NCBI RefSeq assembly: GCF_018614615.1
Contig: NZ_JAGGOK010000062.1
Coordinates: forward strand, 1 to 51,054
DNA from: Streptomyces sp. ISL-100
Lineage (GTDB): Bacteria; Actinomycetota; Actinomycetes; Streptomycetales; Streptomycetaceae
DNA length: 51,054 bases
Reading direction: 5' to 3'
Positions 33,337-41,709 of this stretch are shown piece after piece. The notes beneath the pieces are model-generated. The model did no database searches. It saw only the letters and a program-made list of their open reading frames with translations, and had not been told where the DNA came from. The number at the start of each line of letters is the position of its first letter. Position 1 is the stretch's first letter. Position numbers and translations under genes: made by a program.

Positions 33337-34227
33337 CTATGCAGCTCCTTCAAGCGTGCGGCCGGTGCCGCGGTACTGCTCCCAGGTCCAGCCCAGCGTG
33401 CGGCGGGCCATGATGCCGACCGCGTGACGGCGGTACTTCGCGGTACCGCGCACGTCGTCGATCGGGTTGCAGGCGCCGGACGCGAGGTCCGCGAACTGCT
33501 TGGCGATCGACGGGGTGATGATCTTGCCGCTCTCCCAGAACCCGCCCTCTTCGAGCGCGGCGTTCAGGAAGTCCTCGGCGGCGCGGGCCCGCAGCGGGGT
33601 CGGGGCGGCCGAGCCGATGCCCGTCTTGACCGTGCGGGTCTCGGGGTGCAGCGCGATACCGAACGCGCAGACCGCGATCACCATGGCGTTACGGGTACCC
33701 ACCTTGGAGAACTGCTGCGGCCCGTCGGCCTTCTTGATGTGGACACGCTTGATCAGCTCGTCCGGCTCCAGCGCGTTGCGCTTCACCCCGGTGTAGAACT
33801 CCTCCACCGGGATGAGGCGCGTGCCCCGTACCGACTCGGCCTCGACCTCGGCGCCCGCGGACAGCAGGGCGGGGTGCGAGTCACCGGCCGGGGAAGCGGC
33901 ACCGAGGTTACCGCCGACCGAGCCACGGTTGCGGATCTGGGGCGATCCGACGGTGTGGGCGGCGAGCGCGAGGCCCGGCAGTTTCGCCCGCAGGTGGTCC
34001 ATGATCTGGGTGTACGGGACGGAAGCACCGAGCTGTACGGTCTCCTCGCCCACCTCCCACTCGCGGAGTTCGCCGATGCGGTTCAGGTCCAGGAGGTACT
34101 CGGGGCGGCGGTGGTCGAAGTTGATCTCGACCATGACATCTGTGCCGCCCGCGATGGGCACAGCCGTGGGGTGCTCGGCCTTGGCGGCGAGCGCCTCCTC
34201 CCAGCTGGCGGGGCGAAGGAAGTCCAT
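33337..34227 (-). CDS. Xanthine dehydrogenase, FAD-binding subunit
   Basis: 296 residues of the CO dehydrogenase flavoprotein family. The FAD motifs are PIAGGTDVMVEINF (about 24-37) and NRGSVGGNLGAASPAGDSHPALLSAGA (about 100-126); SKVGTRNAMVIAV and a C-terminal domain with YRRHAVGIMARRTL follow. It is the first gene of the minus-strand dehydrogenase operon, transcribed away from pucR. Confidence 0.92.
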   Translation of the reverse strand: MDFLRPASWEEALAAKAEHPTAVPIAGGTDVMVEINFDHRRPEYLLDLNRIGELREWEVGEETVQLGASVPYTQIMDHLRAKLPGLALAAHTVGSPQIRNRGSVGGNLGAASPAGDSHPALLSAGAEVEAESVRGTRLIPVEEFYTGVKRNALEPDELIKRVHIKKADGPQQFSKVGTRNAMVIAVCAFGIALHPETRTVKTGIGSAAPTPLRARAAEDFLNAALEEGGFWESGKIITPSIAKQFADLASGACNPIDDVRGTAKYRRHAVGIMARRTLGWTWEQYRGTGRTLEGAA

Positions 34228-34547
34228 GAGGCTCTCTTCTTCTCAATCGGGGTTGTTCGCGTATCGCTGGGGCTGGAGACGGCCAACCGCCTGCTGTCGG
34301 CCTGGTGCTTCTAAGCCGGTCTGGGTCGCTCTGGGGCGTTCATCTGCTGTTCACGTGGCTTGGCCCAAGTACACCGCCGGGGCTCCGCCTGGTGCAGTCA
34401 CCGAAACCATGAAGGAGTTGGCTGGTGACTGCTCACGTCTTGTAGATTCGAACGAAAGGCAAGCCTCGGCAACCTCACGGCTTTCTTCGGGAAACCACAA
34501 ACACACTCCATCCACACCAAGAGACAGAAGATCGGCGGCGAACACCC
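34228..34547. other. Divergent promoter region of pucR and the xanthine dehydrogenase operon
   Basis: A 320-base spacer without a supported gene. On the plus strand TTGGCT (34418-34423) and TAGATT (34443-34448) are a weak promoter-like pair with 19-bp spacing. I see no convincing palindrome or purine riboswitch fold. Confidence 0.35.
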
Positions 34548-36296
34548 ATGCGGCTGCGCGCACTGCTTGAGACCGACGCGCTGGGCCTGCGGCTGCTCGG
34601 CGGCGAGGAAGAGCTCGACCGCACCGTGCGCGGTGTGATGACCACGGACCTGCGGGATCCCAGCCGCTATCTGTCCGGCGGCGAGCTGGTGCTCACCGGG
34701 CTGGCGTGGCGGCGCGACGCCGACGACTCCGAGCCCTTCGTACGCATCCTGGCGAGCGCTGGCGTCGTCGGGCTCGCGGCAGGCGAGGCGGAGCTGGGCG
34801 CGATCCCGAGCGACCTGGTCGAGGCGTGCGTACGCCACCGGCTGCCGCTCTTCGCGGTCAGCGAGGCCGTCGCCTTCGCCACCATCACCGAGCACGTGGT
34901 GCGCCAGGTGTCCGGCGAACGGGCCGGTGATCTCGCCGCGGTCGTCGACCGGCACCGCAGGCTGATGACGTCGGGCCCGGCGGGTGGCGGCCCCGAGGTG
35001 GTGCTGGACCTGCTGACCTCGGACCTGGATCTGCGCGCCTGGGTGCTGTCGCCGACCGGCCGCCAGATCGCGGGCGCCGGCGACCCGCTGCCGCCGGCCG
35101 TCGGTCCCGTTCTCGCGGGCGAGCACCTGGCCGCGAGCCGCACGGGGCGCCGGGCGCCGCACCGGGCCACCGTGCGCGGCACGACGTACTCGCTGTTCCC
35201 GATCAGGAGCGCCGGGCGGGGCGCCGCCGCTGCCGCCGCCGCTTCCCGCGACGTACGCGAGAGCGTGCTGTCGGACTGGCTGCTGGCGGTGGAGGCGGAC
35301 GCGGGCGACTGGCCCGCCGCCCGTCTGGACCTGCTCCAGGGGGTGACGCAGCTGATCGCCGTCGAGCGCGACCGGCGCGACGCGGCTCGTACGGTACGCC
35401 GCCGCCTCGCTCAGGAGGTCCTGGAGCTGGTGCAGGCGGGCGCGGCGCCCGCCGAGATCGCGGCCCGCCTGCGGGTCGCCGCACCGGTGCTGCTGCCGGG
35501 TCTGGGCTCGGCGCCGCACTGGCAGGTGGTCGTGGCGCGGGTCGACTGGCTCGAAGGCGGGCCGGGGGTCTCCGGAGGACCCGGCGGCTCGGCCGCGGCG
35601 ATCCGGTCCGGGCCGGTCGCGCAGACGCTGCTGGAGGAAATACTGGTCGACCCGGCGGTGGCAGGTTCCGACTCCTCGGACCGGATCGCGGTGGCGCACG
35701 CGGGCGACGAGGCGATCGCGCTCGTACCGCTGCCGGCGGTGGCGGTGGAGGACGCCGGCGACGGCGAGGAGGGGGCCGAGGCCGCGTCCGTCTCCCGGAT
35801 CGGGCTGCATGCCGACGTACTCCTGGAGGCGGTGCGCGAGCCGCTCTCCGGGGGCCTCGCCGACGATGGGCGGCTGACACTGGGTGTCAGCGCGGCCGTG
35901 CACTCGGCGGAGGGGCTGCGCGGGGCGCTGGAGGAGGCCCGGCACGCGCGCCGGGTGGCGGCGGCGCGGCCCGGGCGGGTCTGCGCGGCGGGCCACCACG
36001 AGCTGGCGTCGCACGTGCTGCTGCTGCCGTTCGTACCGGACGACGTGCGCCGGGCGTTCACGGCGCGGCTGCTGGATCCGCTGCGGGACTACGACCGGCG
36101 GCATCGCGCGGAACTCATCCCCACGCTGGAAGCGTTCCTCGACTGCGACGGTTCCTGGACGCGCTGCGCGGCGCGGCTGCATCTGCACGTGAACACCCTG
36201 CGCTACCGGGTGGGCCGGATCGAGCAACTGACGGGCCGTGACCTGTCGCGTCTCGAGGACAAGCTGGACTTCTTCCTCGCGCTGAGGATGAGCTAG
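34548..36296 (+). CDS. pucR: PucR family regulator of purine catabolism
   Basis: 582 residues. The N-terminal PucR domain (about 1-120, MRLRALLETDALGLRLLGGEEELDRTVRGVMTTDLRDPSRYL, GELVLTGLAW) and C-terminal PucR-type HTH (LEAFLDCDGSWTRCAARLHLHVNTLRYRVGRIEQLTGRDLS, about 532-572) are both clear. The middle is Ala/Gly-rich. Divergent from the xanthine dehydrogenase operon, it is probably its activator or repressor. A copy of the dispersed repeat follows the stop. Confidence 0.9.
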   Translation: MRLRALLETDALGLRLLGGEEELDRTVRGVMTTDLRDPSRYLSGGELVLTGLAWRRDADDSEPFVRILASAGVVGLAAGEAELGAIPSDLVEACVRHRLPLFAVSEAVAFATITEHVVRQVSGERAGDLAAVVDRHRRLMTSGPAGGGPEVVLDLLTSDLDLRAWVLSPTGRQIAGAGDPLPPAVGPVLAGEHLAASRTGRRAPHRATVRGTTYSLFPIRSAGRGAAAAAAASRDVRESVLSDWLLAVEADAGDWPAARLDLLQGVTQLIAVERDRRDAARTVRRRLAQEVLELVQAGAAPAEIAARLRVAAPVLLPGLGSAPHWQVVVARVDWLEGGPGVSGGPGGSAAAIRSGPVAQTLLEEILVDPAVAGSDSSDRIAVAHAGDEAIALVPLPAVAVEDAGDGEEGAEAASVSRIGLHADVLLEAVREPLSGGLADDGRLTLGVSAAVHSAEGLRGALEEARHARRVAAARPGRVCAAGHHELASHVLLLPFVPDDVRRAFTARLLDPLRDYDRRHRAELIPTLEAFLDCDGSWTRCAARLHLHVNTLRYRVGRIEQLTGRDLSRLEDKLDFFLALRMS

Positions 36297-36350
36297 CGGC
36301 CGCTCCGGGCCCTGCGTAGCTTTCCCCATCGCCGGAGGCGCTCCACAGGA

Positions 36351-36450
36351 GCCCGTCCGGCGATTGAGGACACGCCCGAAGGGCCCGCCCGGAGGTCTGG
36401 GGGCTTGCCCCGGCTTCGGGTCGGGTCGGGGAAAGGCCGGCGCAGCGGAG
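36351..36450 (+). repeat. Dispersed intergenic repeat after pucR
   Basis: AGCCCGTCCGGCGATTGAGG starts 55 bases after the pucR stop, followed by ACGCCCGAAGGGCCCG and GGGGGCTTGCCCC, both near-identical to the copy at 8269-8340. The later part, GTCGGGTCGGGGAAAGG, matches the tail of the copy at 21941-22060. The rest of 36297-36633 holds only the palindrome at 36521-36534. Confidence 0.6.
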
Positions 36451-36520
36451 TCGGCCGGCCCGCGGCGTCAACCCGGGCGCCTCCCACTCTCAGCCAAGTG
36501 GCCGCCCTGACCGGCCGTTT

Positions 36521-36534
36521 GTGAATTCATTCAC
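36521..36534. promoter_or_regulatory. 14-bp inverted repeat, candidate operator
   Basis: GTGAAT-TC-ATTCAC is an inverted repeat with 6-bp arms, 100 bases upstream of the next gene. It is AT-rich compared with its surroundings. The binding protein is unknown. Confidence 0.35.
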
Positions 36535-36633
36535 CTGAGCTCTTGGCCCGGAGTGCCATTCCATGCTGAGATTCGCCCACAACCGCACGACCGATACTCA
36601 CAGCTCAATGACGTGCTGCTCGGGGAGGGCAAT

Positions 36634-37422
36634 GTGGCGCATACCGCCATGTCTGGTTCCGGAACGACCGCAGGGGACGGAAGCCCACTCCAGACCGCGG
36701 TATGGCGGCTGCGCTCGCGTGGCTGCTGGACCGACGCCGCGGCCTTGCTCGAACCACATGGGGGCGCCGCCGCGACCCCTGCCGCCGCGCTCCAGCGGGC
36801 ATCGCTGCTCGTAGAGCGCTGCCTGTTCACGGAACGGGGCTGGGCGGAGGCCGAGGACGCCCTGCGTACGGCGGAGGCGGTTGCCCAGAGCGACGACGAG
36901 CGGGGCGCGGCGGCGTGCGAGCGCGGCCAGCTGGCGTACGCATCGACGGTGCTCGGCGCCCGCGACCGCGCCGACGAGGCACGCTCCGCGCTCGGCAGGG
37001 CGGCGGCGCTGCTCGCCCCGACGGCGCCGGGCCGCCCGCTCCTCGACTTCCGGCGCGGCCTGGTCGCCGAGCACATCTCCGACTCGCCGCAGTCGGCCCG
37101 CGCCGCCTACCGTCGCGCCCACGCGGGCGCGACGACGCACGGCGAGACGCTGCTGCTCTCGTTCACGTGGCGCCATCTGGCCGGACTGTCCCTCCGCGAG
37201 GGCGAGTTGGCGGACGCGCGGCACGGCTTCGCGGAGTCTTTGCGGATACGGGAGGAACTGGGCTACCTGGTCGGCACGGCCCCGGCCCTGGCAGCCCTGG
37301 CCGACGCGGAACCGGAGCCGGAGGCCACCCGCCTGCGGGCGGAGGCGGCCCGCCTGTTCCGGCTCCTGGACGGCGTACCGACGTGGCTGGCGGCGCAGCT
37401 GTCACCGTCCGCGGCGGTGTGA
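36634..37422 (+). CDS. Hypothetical TPR-like protein
   Basis: 262 residues from a GTG preceded by GGGGAGGG; an in-frame ATG at 36553 lacks such a site. The protein is Ala- and Arg-rich and helical, with repeat-like units (DRADEARSALGRAAALL, ARAAYRRAHAGATTHGETLLLSFTWRHLAGLSLREGELADARHGFAESLRIREELG) typical of tetratricopeptide folds. No catalytic motif, signal or membrane segment. It is convergent with the GntR gene. The function is unknown. Confidence 0.65.
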   Translation: MAHTAMSGSGTTAGDGSPLQTAVWRLRSRGCWTDAAALLEPHGGAAATPAAALQRASLLVERCLFTERGWAEAEDALRTAEAVAQSDDERGAAACERGQLAYASTVLGARDRADEARSALGRAAALLAPTAPGRPLLDFRRGLVAEHISDSPQSARAAYRRAHAGATTHGETLLLSFTWRHLAGLSLREGELADARHGFAESLRIREELGYLVGTAPALAALADAEPEPEATRLRAEAARLFRLLDGVPTWLAAQLSPSAAV

Positions 37423-37436
37423 GGCCAACGTCTGAT

Positions 37437-38195
37437 TCAGCGGTCCGCGCCCGCGAAGTGTTCGCCTACCAGTGACTGAACGACCGTCAGGTCCTGCGCC
37501 GCCAGCGCGTCCAGCAGGGCCAGGTGTTCGGCGGCGTCCGCGAGGAGGTCCGCCCGGCGGCCCAGGGGATCTCCTGTGAGCAGGGGCCACTGGGAGCGGC
37601 GGTGGAGGTCGTCGGCGACCGTGACCAGTTGGCGGTTGCCGGAGAGGGAGAGGATCGCGCGATGGAACGCACGGTCCGATTCGGCGTACGCCGCCCGGTT
37701 GCCCGTCGCCGCCGCCGCCGTGGTGGCCTCCGCCAGCGGGCGCAGCTCGCACCACCGGGCGGCCGGGATCGTACGCGCCAGGCGGAGCATGACCGGGACT
37801 TCGATCAGCGACCGCACTTCCGCGAGTTCGGCGAGTTCCAGCGAGGTGCGGACCGTGACGCGGAAGCCGCGGTTCGGTACGACCTCCACCGCGCCCTCCT
37901 GCGCCAGCTGCTGCATGGCTTCGCGGACCGGAGTCGCCGAGACGCCGAAGCGGGCGCCGAGGGCGGGGCCGGAGTAGACCTCGCCGGGGACCAGCTCGCC
38001 GCTGACGAGGGCGGCGCGCAGGGCGTCGAGTATCTGGCCGCGCACCGAGTGGCGCTGGACGAGGCGAGGGGCCGGGGGCTCGCTGTGGGTGTGCTCGCCG
38101 CGTGCCTGCTCCGGTACGCGCACGGACGGCACCTGCGTGGCGGCCGGCACGTGTCCGTACGCCGCCTCGCGCGGTCTGCCCTGCTGCTGCTCCAT
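37437..38195 (-). CDS. GntR family transcriptional regulator, FCD subfamily
   Basis: 252 residues from the ATG at 38195, which has GGAGGG six bases upstream. An unusual 50-residue polar N-terminal tail (from MEQQQGRPREAAYG) precedes the winged HTH (HSVRGQILDALRAALVSGELVPGE, FGVSATPVREAMQQLAQEGAVEVVPNRGFRV). The FCD domain follows, with RAFHRAIL and AEHLALLDAL carrying metal-site-type residues. It is divergent from the FhuF-like gene across a spacer holding an iron box. The target is unknown. Confidence 0.88.
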   Translation of the reverse strand: MEQQQGRPREAAYGHVPAATQVPSVRVPEQARGEHTHSEPPAPRLVQRHSVRGQILDALRAALVSGELVPGEVYSGPALGARFGVSATPVREAMQQLAQEGAVEVVPNRGFRVTVRTSLELAELAEVRSLIEVPVMLRLARTIPAARWCELRPLAEATTAAAATGNRAAYAESDRAFHRAILSLSGNRQLVTVADDLHRRSQWPLLTGDPLGRRADLLADAAEHLALLDALAAQDLTVVQSLVGEHFAGADR

Positions 38196-38271
38196 GCGGG
38201 TCCCTCCGGTGCTGTGTCCCATATGCACGATAGGCGGCCCTGGTAACAGTTCAAACATCGAATTGATCGGG

Positions 38272-38290
38272 TAAGGTAAGGCTTACCTGC
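38272..38290. promoter_or_regulatory. DmdR/IdeR-type iron box
   Basis: TAAGGTAAGGCTTACCTGC matches the Streptomyces iron-box consensus TTAGGTTAGGCTNACCTAA at most positions and contains a perfect 7+1+7 symmetric core (38274-38288). It ends 28 bases before the FhuF-like gene, so repression under iron-rich conditions is likely. Confidence 0.75.
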
Positions 38291-38318
38291 AAACGATCGC
38301 GATTCGGTGGTCCCCTGC

Positions 38319-39209
38319 ATGACCGTCCCCGCTCTTTTCCCCGGCGTCGCCGCCTCCCCCGTCGCGGCCTCCTACGCCCGCCTCACGGAGGTCTTCTCCG
38401 GTCTTCGCGTACACGAGCTGGCGGACGGGGAACAGGCGCCCCGGGGCGGCGGCTGGGTCGGGGCCGCCGAGCTCGCCGCCGGTGGCGCCACGCTCGACGC
38501 CTTTCTGGCCTGGGACAACGCGCAGGTTCTGCGCGACTACGGCCAGCAGGCCCGCCCCGACGTCGTCGCCAGCTTCGGCCTCCACCGCTACGCCTGGCCC
38601 GCCTGCCTGCTGATCACCGTGCCGTGGTTTCTGCACCGCCGGGTACCCCGCGTGCCCGTCGAGGACGTCGCGTTCCAGCGGACGCTGGGCCGCATGACCG
38701 TACGTGTTCGGGAATTCGCCTGCCTGCCGGGCGACCCGGCCGCCGCACTGCCCGGCGCCCGCGTCGTACCGGACGAGGAGGCCCTGCGCGGTGAGGTACG
38801 GGACGCCGTCGCCCAGCACCTCGGTCCGGTTCTCGACGGCTTCGGGCCGCGGATGCGGCGCGGAAAGCGCGCGCTGTGGGGCATGGCGACGGACGAGATC
38901 GCGGAAGGGATCTGGTACATCGCGCACCTGCTCGGCGAGGAGCGGCGCGCGATGCGGGAGCTGGAGGAGCTGCTGCCGGGTACGACCAAGCCGTACGCCG
39001 GGACGGCCGGCTTCCGTGAGCTGACCGGACCGAACGGTGAGTCGCTGCCGACCCGCGACCGGGCGAGCTGCTGCCTCTTCTACACGCTGCGCCCGGACGA
39101 CACCTGCGTGACGTGTCCGCGTACGTGCGACGCCGAGCGCGTACGGAAGCTGAGCGAGGAAGCCGCGGCGGCAGCGGCGCCTGCGGTCGCGGCAGCCGCA
39201 GCAGTCTGA
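38319..39209 (+). CDS. FhuF-like ferric-siderophore reductase ([2Fe-2S] protein)
   Basis: 296 residues. The C-terminal part carries CCLFY then CVTCPRTC, the Cys-Cys-x10-Cys-x2-Cys pattern used by FhuF to bind its [2Fe-2S] cluster. The N-terminal region (WPACLLITVPWFLHRRVPRVP) also fits FhuF-type reductases. The protein ends in an Ala-rich tail. It would reduce ferric siderophore complexes in the cytoplasm. The iron box directly upstream supports this. I chose ATG at 38319; an in-frame GTG lies four codons upstream. Confidence 0.85.
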   Translation: MTVPALFPGVAASPVAASYARLTEVFSGLRVHELADGEQAPRGGGWVGAAELAAGGATLDAFLAWDNAQVLRDYGQQARPDVVASFGLHRYAWPACLLITVPWFLHRRVPRVPVEDVAFQRTLGRMTVRVREFACLPGDPAAALPGARVVPDEEALRGEVRDAVAQHLGPVLDGFGPRMRRGKRALWGMATDEIAEGIWYIAHLLGEERRAMRELEELLPGTTKPYAGTAGFRELTGPNGESLPTRDRASCCLFYTLRPDDTCVTCPRTCDAERVRKLSEEAAAAAAPAVAAAAAV

Positions 39210-39223
39210 CGGCAGGCCACCTC

Positions 39224-39264
39224 CACGCCACGGGCACGCCACGGGCACGCCGCTGGCACGCCAC
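39224..39264 (+). repeat. Short imperfect tandem repeats (GGCACGCCAC units)
   Basis: About four units of the type CACGCCACGG or GGCACGCC follow each other just after the FhuF-like gene stop. Nothing else is evident in the 239-base spacer to the next gene. Confidence 0.4.
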
Positions 39265-39448
39265 CCGATCAGGTGGCATAAATCGAACTCAACCGGCCGA
39301 CTACGTACGGCGGTTCGACCAGATCGCACCTATTCGCGTGCCCTGGCGCTCCCTTGGCGTCCTCTTGCACCGAAAGCCTCTTTGGGGAACCTCGATTCCG
39401 CCAGTATGGCGCCCGATACGCCCTACCGCGATGCAAGGGACACCGCAC

Positions 39449-40510
39449 ATGAGACTGACCGACATATCGCTGGACTGGCTGCTTCCGGGTGGCGTGATGC
39501 TCGCGGGGGTACTGGCGGCGGTTGCGGTGCTCGCGCGCGGCAAGCGCGCCGGTAGCAAGACCGCAGCCGACGACTCCTGGGAACGTACGGAGGAGCGGCG
39601 CAGGCGGAAGGAAGCGATCTACGGGATCGCTTCGTACCTGCTGCTCTTCTGCTGCGCCGCGGTCGCCGCCGCGCTTTCCTTCCACGGCCTGGTCGGCTTC
39701 GGCCGGCAAAACCTCAACCTCACCGGCGGCTGGGAGTACCTTGTCCCGTTCGGCCTCGACGGCGCCGCCATGTTCTGCTCGGTGCTCGCGGTGCGCGAGG
39801 CCAGCCACGGCGACGCGGCCCTCGGATCCCGTCTCCTGGTCTGGCTGTTCGCCGGCGCCGCCGCCTGGTTCAACTGGGTGCACGCGCCCCGGGGCCTCGG
39901 CCACGACGGCGCTCCCCAGTTCTTCGCCGGGATGTCGCTCTCGGCCGCGGTGCTGTTCGACCGGGCGCTGAAGCAGACCCGCAGGGCCGCGCTGCGCGAG
40001 CAGGGCCTGGTGCCGCGCCCGCTGCCGCAGATCCGGGTCGTACGGTGGCTGAGGGCCCCCAAGGAGACCTTCGGCGCGTGGTCGCTGATGCTCCTGGAGG
40101 GCGTACGCACGCTGGACGAGGCGGTCGAGGAGGTGCGGGAAGACGTACGCGAGAAGGAACAGAACCGCATGCGCCGGCGCGACCACCAGAAGCTGGAGCG
40201 CGCCCAGTTGAAGGCCATCAACCGGCAGCACCGGGCCTGGGGGCGCGGTCGTGTCGGCGGCGGACGGCAGGTCGTCGAGGTCGCGGCGCTCACGTCCGGT
40301 TCGGGCTCCGCACCGCCTCAGGCGGTCGCGGAGCCCGCCATATCAGAACCCGGACAACTGCCGCTTCGACAAAGGCCCTCCCTTCAGGCCGTGAAAGGCG
40401 CTGAAAGGGTGACGACCGTCGACCTCACCGCCGAGGACGACACGCAGGCTCTGCCACGGCTCGACTCGCTGGAACGCAAGCTCAAGGACCTTGAGCAGCA
40501 GTTCGGCTGA
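39449..40510 (+). CDS. DUF2637 domain membrane protein
   Basis: 353 residues. Four hydrophobic segments: about 9-29 (WLLPGGVMLAGVLAAVAVLA), 55-77, 93-113 and 124-142 (LLVWLFAGAAAWFNWVHAP). The region ERRRRKEAIYGIASYLL through FFAGMSLSAAVLFDRALKQTRR fits the DUF2637 family common in actinomycete chromosomes and plasmids. The C-terminal half is cytoplasmic, with a charged coiled-coil-like stretch (DVREKEQNRMRRRDHQKLERAQ) and a second short one at the end. The ATG at 39449 follows AAGGGA. The function is unknown; a link to transfer or spread proteins of integrative elements is possible. Confidence 0.75.
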   Translation: MRLTDISLDWLLPGGVMLAGVLAAVAVLARGKRAGSKTAADDSWERTEERRRRKEAIYGIASYLLLFCCAAVAAALSFHGLVGFGRQNLNLTGGWEYLVPFGLDGAAMFCSVLAVREASHGDAALGSRLLVWLFAGAAAWFNWVHAPRGLGHDGAPQFFAGMSLSAAVLFDRALKQTRRAALREQGLVPRPLPQIRVVRWLRAPKETFGAWSLMLLEGVRTLDEAVEEVREDVREKEQNRMRRRDHQKLERAQLKAINRQHRAWGRGRVGGGRQVVEVAALTSGSGSAPPQAVAEPAISEPGQLPLRQRPSLQAVKGAERVTTVDLTAEDDTQALPRLDSLERKLKDLEQQFG

Positions 40511-40543
40511 GGCGCCGCGCCGGCGCGGCGGCGGGCTCGGCGA

Positions 40544-41041
40544 TTACGCCGGCCCGCCGCCGCCCATGTCGAGTTCGAACCAGACCACTTTTCCTACGCC
40601 TTGCGCCCGTACGCCCCACGCGTCCGCGAGCGCCTGGACCAGGATGAGGCCCCTGCCGTGCGTACCGTCGTCGGCCGGCGGGGTGTGCGGCTGCGGGTGG
40701 CGGGCGACGAAGTCCCGTACCTCTACCCGGAGCCTGGAGGCGGCGACGGTGGCCGTGACCTCGGCGTCGTGTTCCGTGTGGACCAGGGCGTTGGTCACCA
40801 GCTCGGTGGTCAGGAGCTCGGCGACATCCGTGGAGCTCTGATTCTTCCGGTTCCGCAGCAGCAGCTCACGCAAAGCGTGCCGCACCTCCGGAACCGCTGT
40901 GAGCTCCGCATGCCCCAGTCTGCGTCGCAGCTGAATGAGTGCCCCCTCCCCGTCAGATTTGGCCTCCGCCTCCGCTTCCGCCTCCCCCGACGACGGTCCT
41001 CGCGCGGTGGCACCACGTCCGCTTGCCTGCTGCCCTGTCAT
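40544..41041 (-). CDS. ATP-binding protein, RsbW-like anti-sigma factor fold
   Basis: 165 residues. An N-terminal tail of alternating Glu/Ala (EAEAEAEA) precedes a HATPase domain with the N box AELLTTELVTNALVHTEHD (about 78-96) and HGRGLILVQALADAWGVR (about 128-145). Such stand-alone HATPases are numerous in Streptomyces and often control sigma factors or anti-sigma antagonists. The usual D-x-G-x-G box is replaced by DFVARHPQP, so ATP binding may be altered. Convergent with the DUF2637 gene. Confidence 0.82.
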   Translation of the reverse strand: MTGQQASGRGATARGPSSGEAEAEAEAKSDGEGALIQLRRRLGHAELTAVPEVRHALRELLLRNRKNQSSTDVAELLTTELVTNALVHTEHDAEVTATVAASRLRVEVRDFVARHPQPHTPPADDGTHGRGLILVQALADAWGVRAQGVGKVVWFELDMGGGGPA

Positions 41042-41238
41042 AGCCCCCACCCGCACGCCGGATCGCCCCCTTCTCGAACTGGTTCACGGAATGCATGCCC
41101 CGTACGCGCAATGGCACTCATGTCCATTAGTCAAATAAGCGGCGTGCGGGGAATATCCGGACCTGAAGGAGAGCCCGCCGACCGCCGGCGGTTCACTGGG
41201 ACACTGGTTCACATCGATATTCCGGGGGGAGGACGAAC

Positions 41239-41709
41239 ATGAACCAGCGGCTCTTCGGCCTGACATGCGTGCTGATCCTGACTGTGGCAGCCGGTACAAC
41301 CGGATGTTTCGGCCGATACTCGCCCTGCCCGGGCGAGGAACCACACCCTGAGGGCCTTACGCCCCACGACCTGGTCGGCACCTACCGCACAACCGCGAAC
41401 AGATCCCTGACCCTCAACCAGGACGGATCGTTCACCACGACGGGATGGCCCTCAGATCTCGAAGGTGCCACGGGTGAGCCCGAGAGGAGAACCGCCTCCG
41501 GCACTTGGGAGCTGACGGCCGGTGACGACCGCCTCGACTGGCCCGTCTCTTTCACATTCGACGAGATCAGCGATATGGACGCGGGCGGCGGGTACGGCGC
41601 CGGCATCAACGTCGGCGGAAGCCGCGAAAACCCTCATCTCTTCGAGTTCATCGGCGACCCCGACGGCTGTGACCTCGATACTTTCAAACGCGAGCCGCGG
41701 GCGTACTAG
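41239..41709 (+). CDS. Putative lipoprotein
   Basis: 156 residues with a signal sequence (RLFGLTCVLILTVAAGTTGC) ending in a lipobox-type Cys20. The mature part has LVGTYRT, SLTLNQDGSFTTTGWP and SGTWELTAGDD, a pattern of small lipocalin-like or calycin-like secreted proteins, but I cannot assign a family with confidence. GGGGGAGG precedes the ATG. Its last 26 bases overlap the end of the convergent gene. Confidence 0.7.
   Translation: MNQRLFGLTCVLILTVAAGTTGCFGRYSPCPGEEPHPEGLTPHDLVGTYRTTANRSLTLNQDGSFTTTGWPSDLEGATGEPERRTASGTWELTAGDDRLDWPVSFTFDEISDMDAGGGYGAGINVGGSRENPHLFEFIGDPDGCDLDTFKREPRAY

Noticed and set aside
39449..40510. Integrative element because of the DUF2637 gene
   Set aside because: No integrase, excisionase, replication gene or flanking tRNA/att repeat is present in the window.
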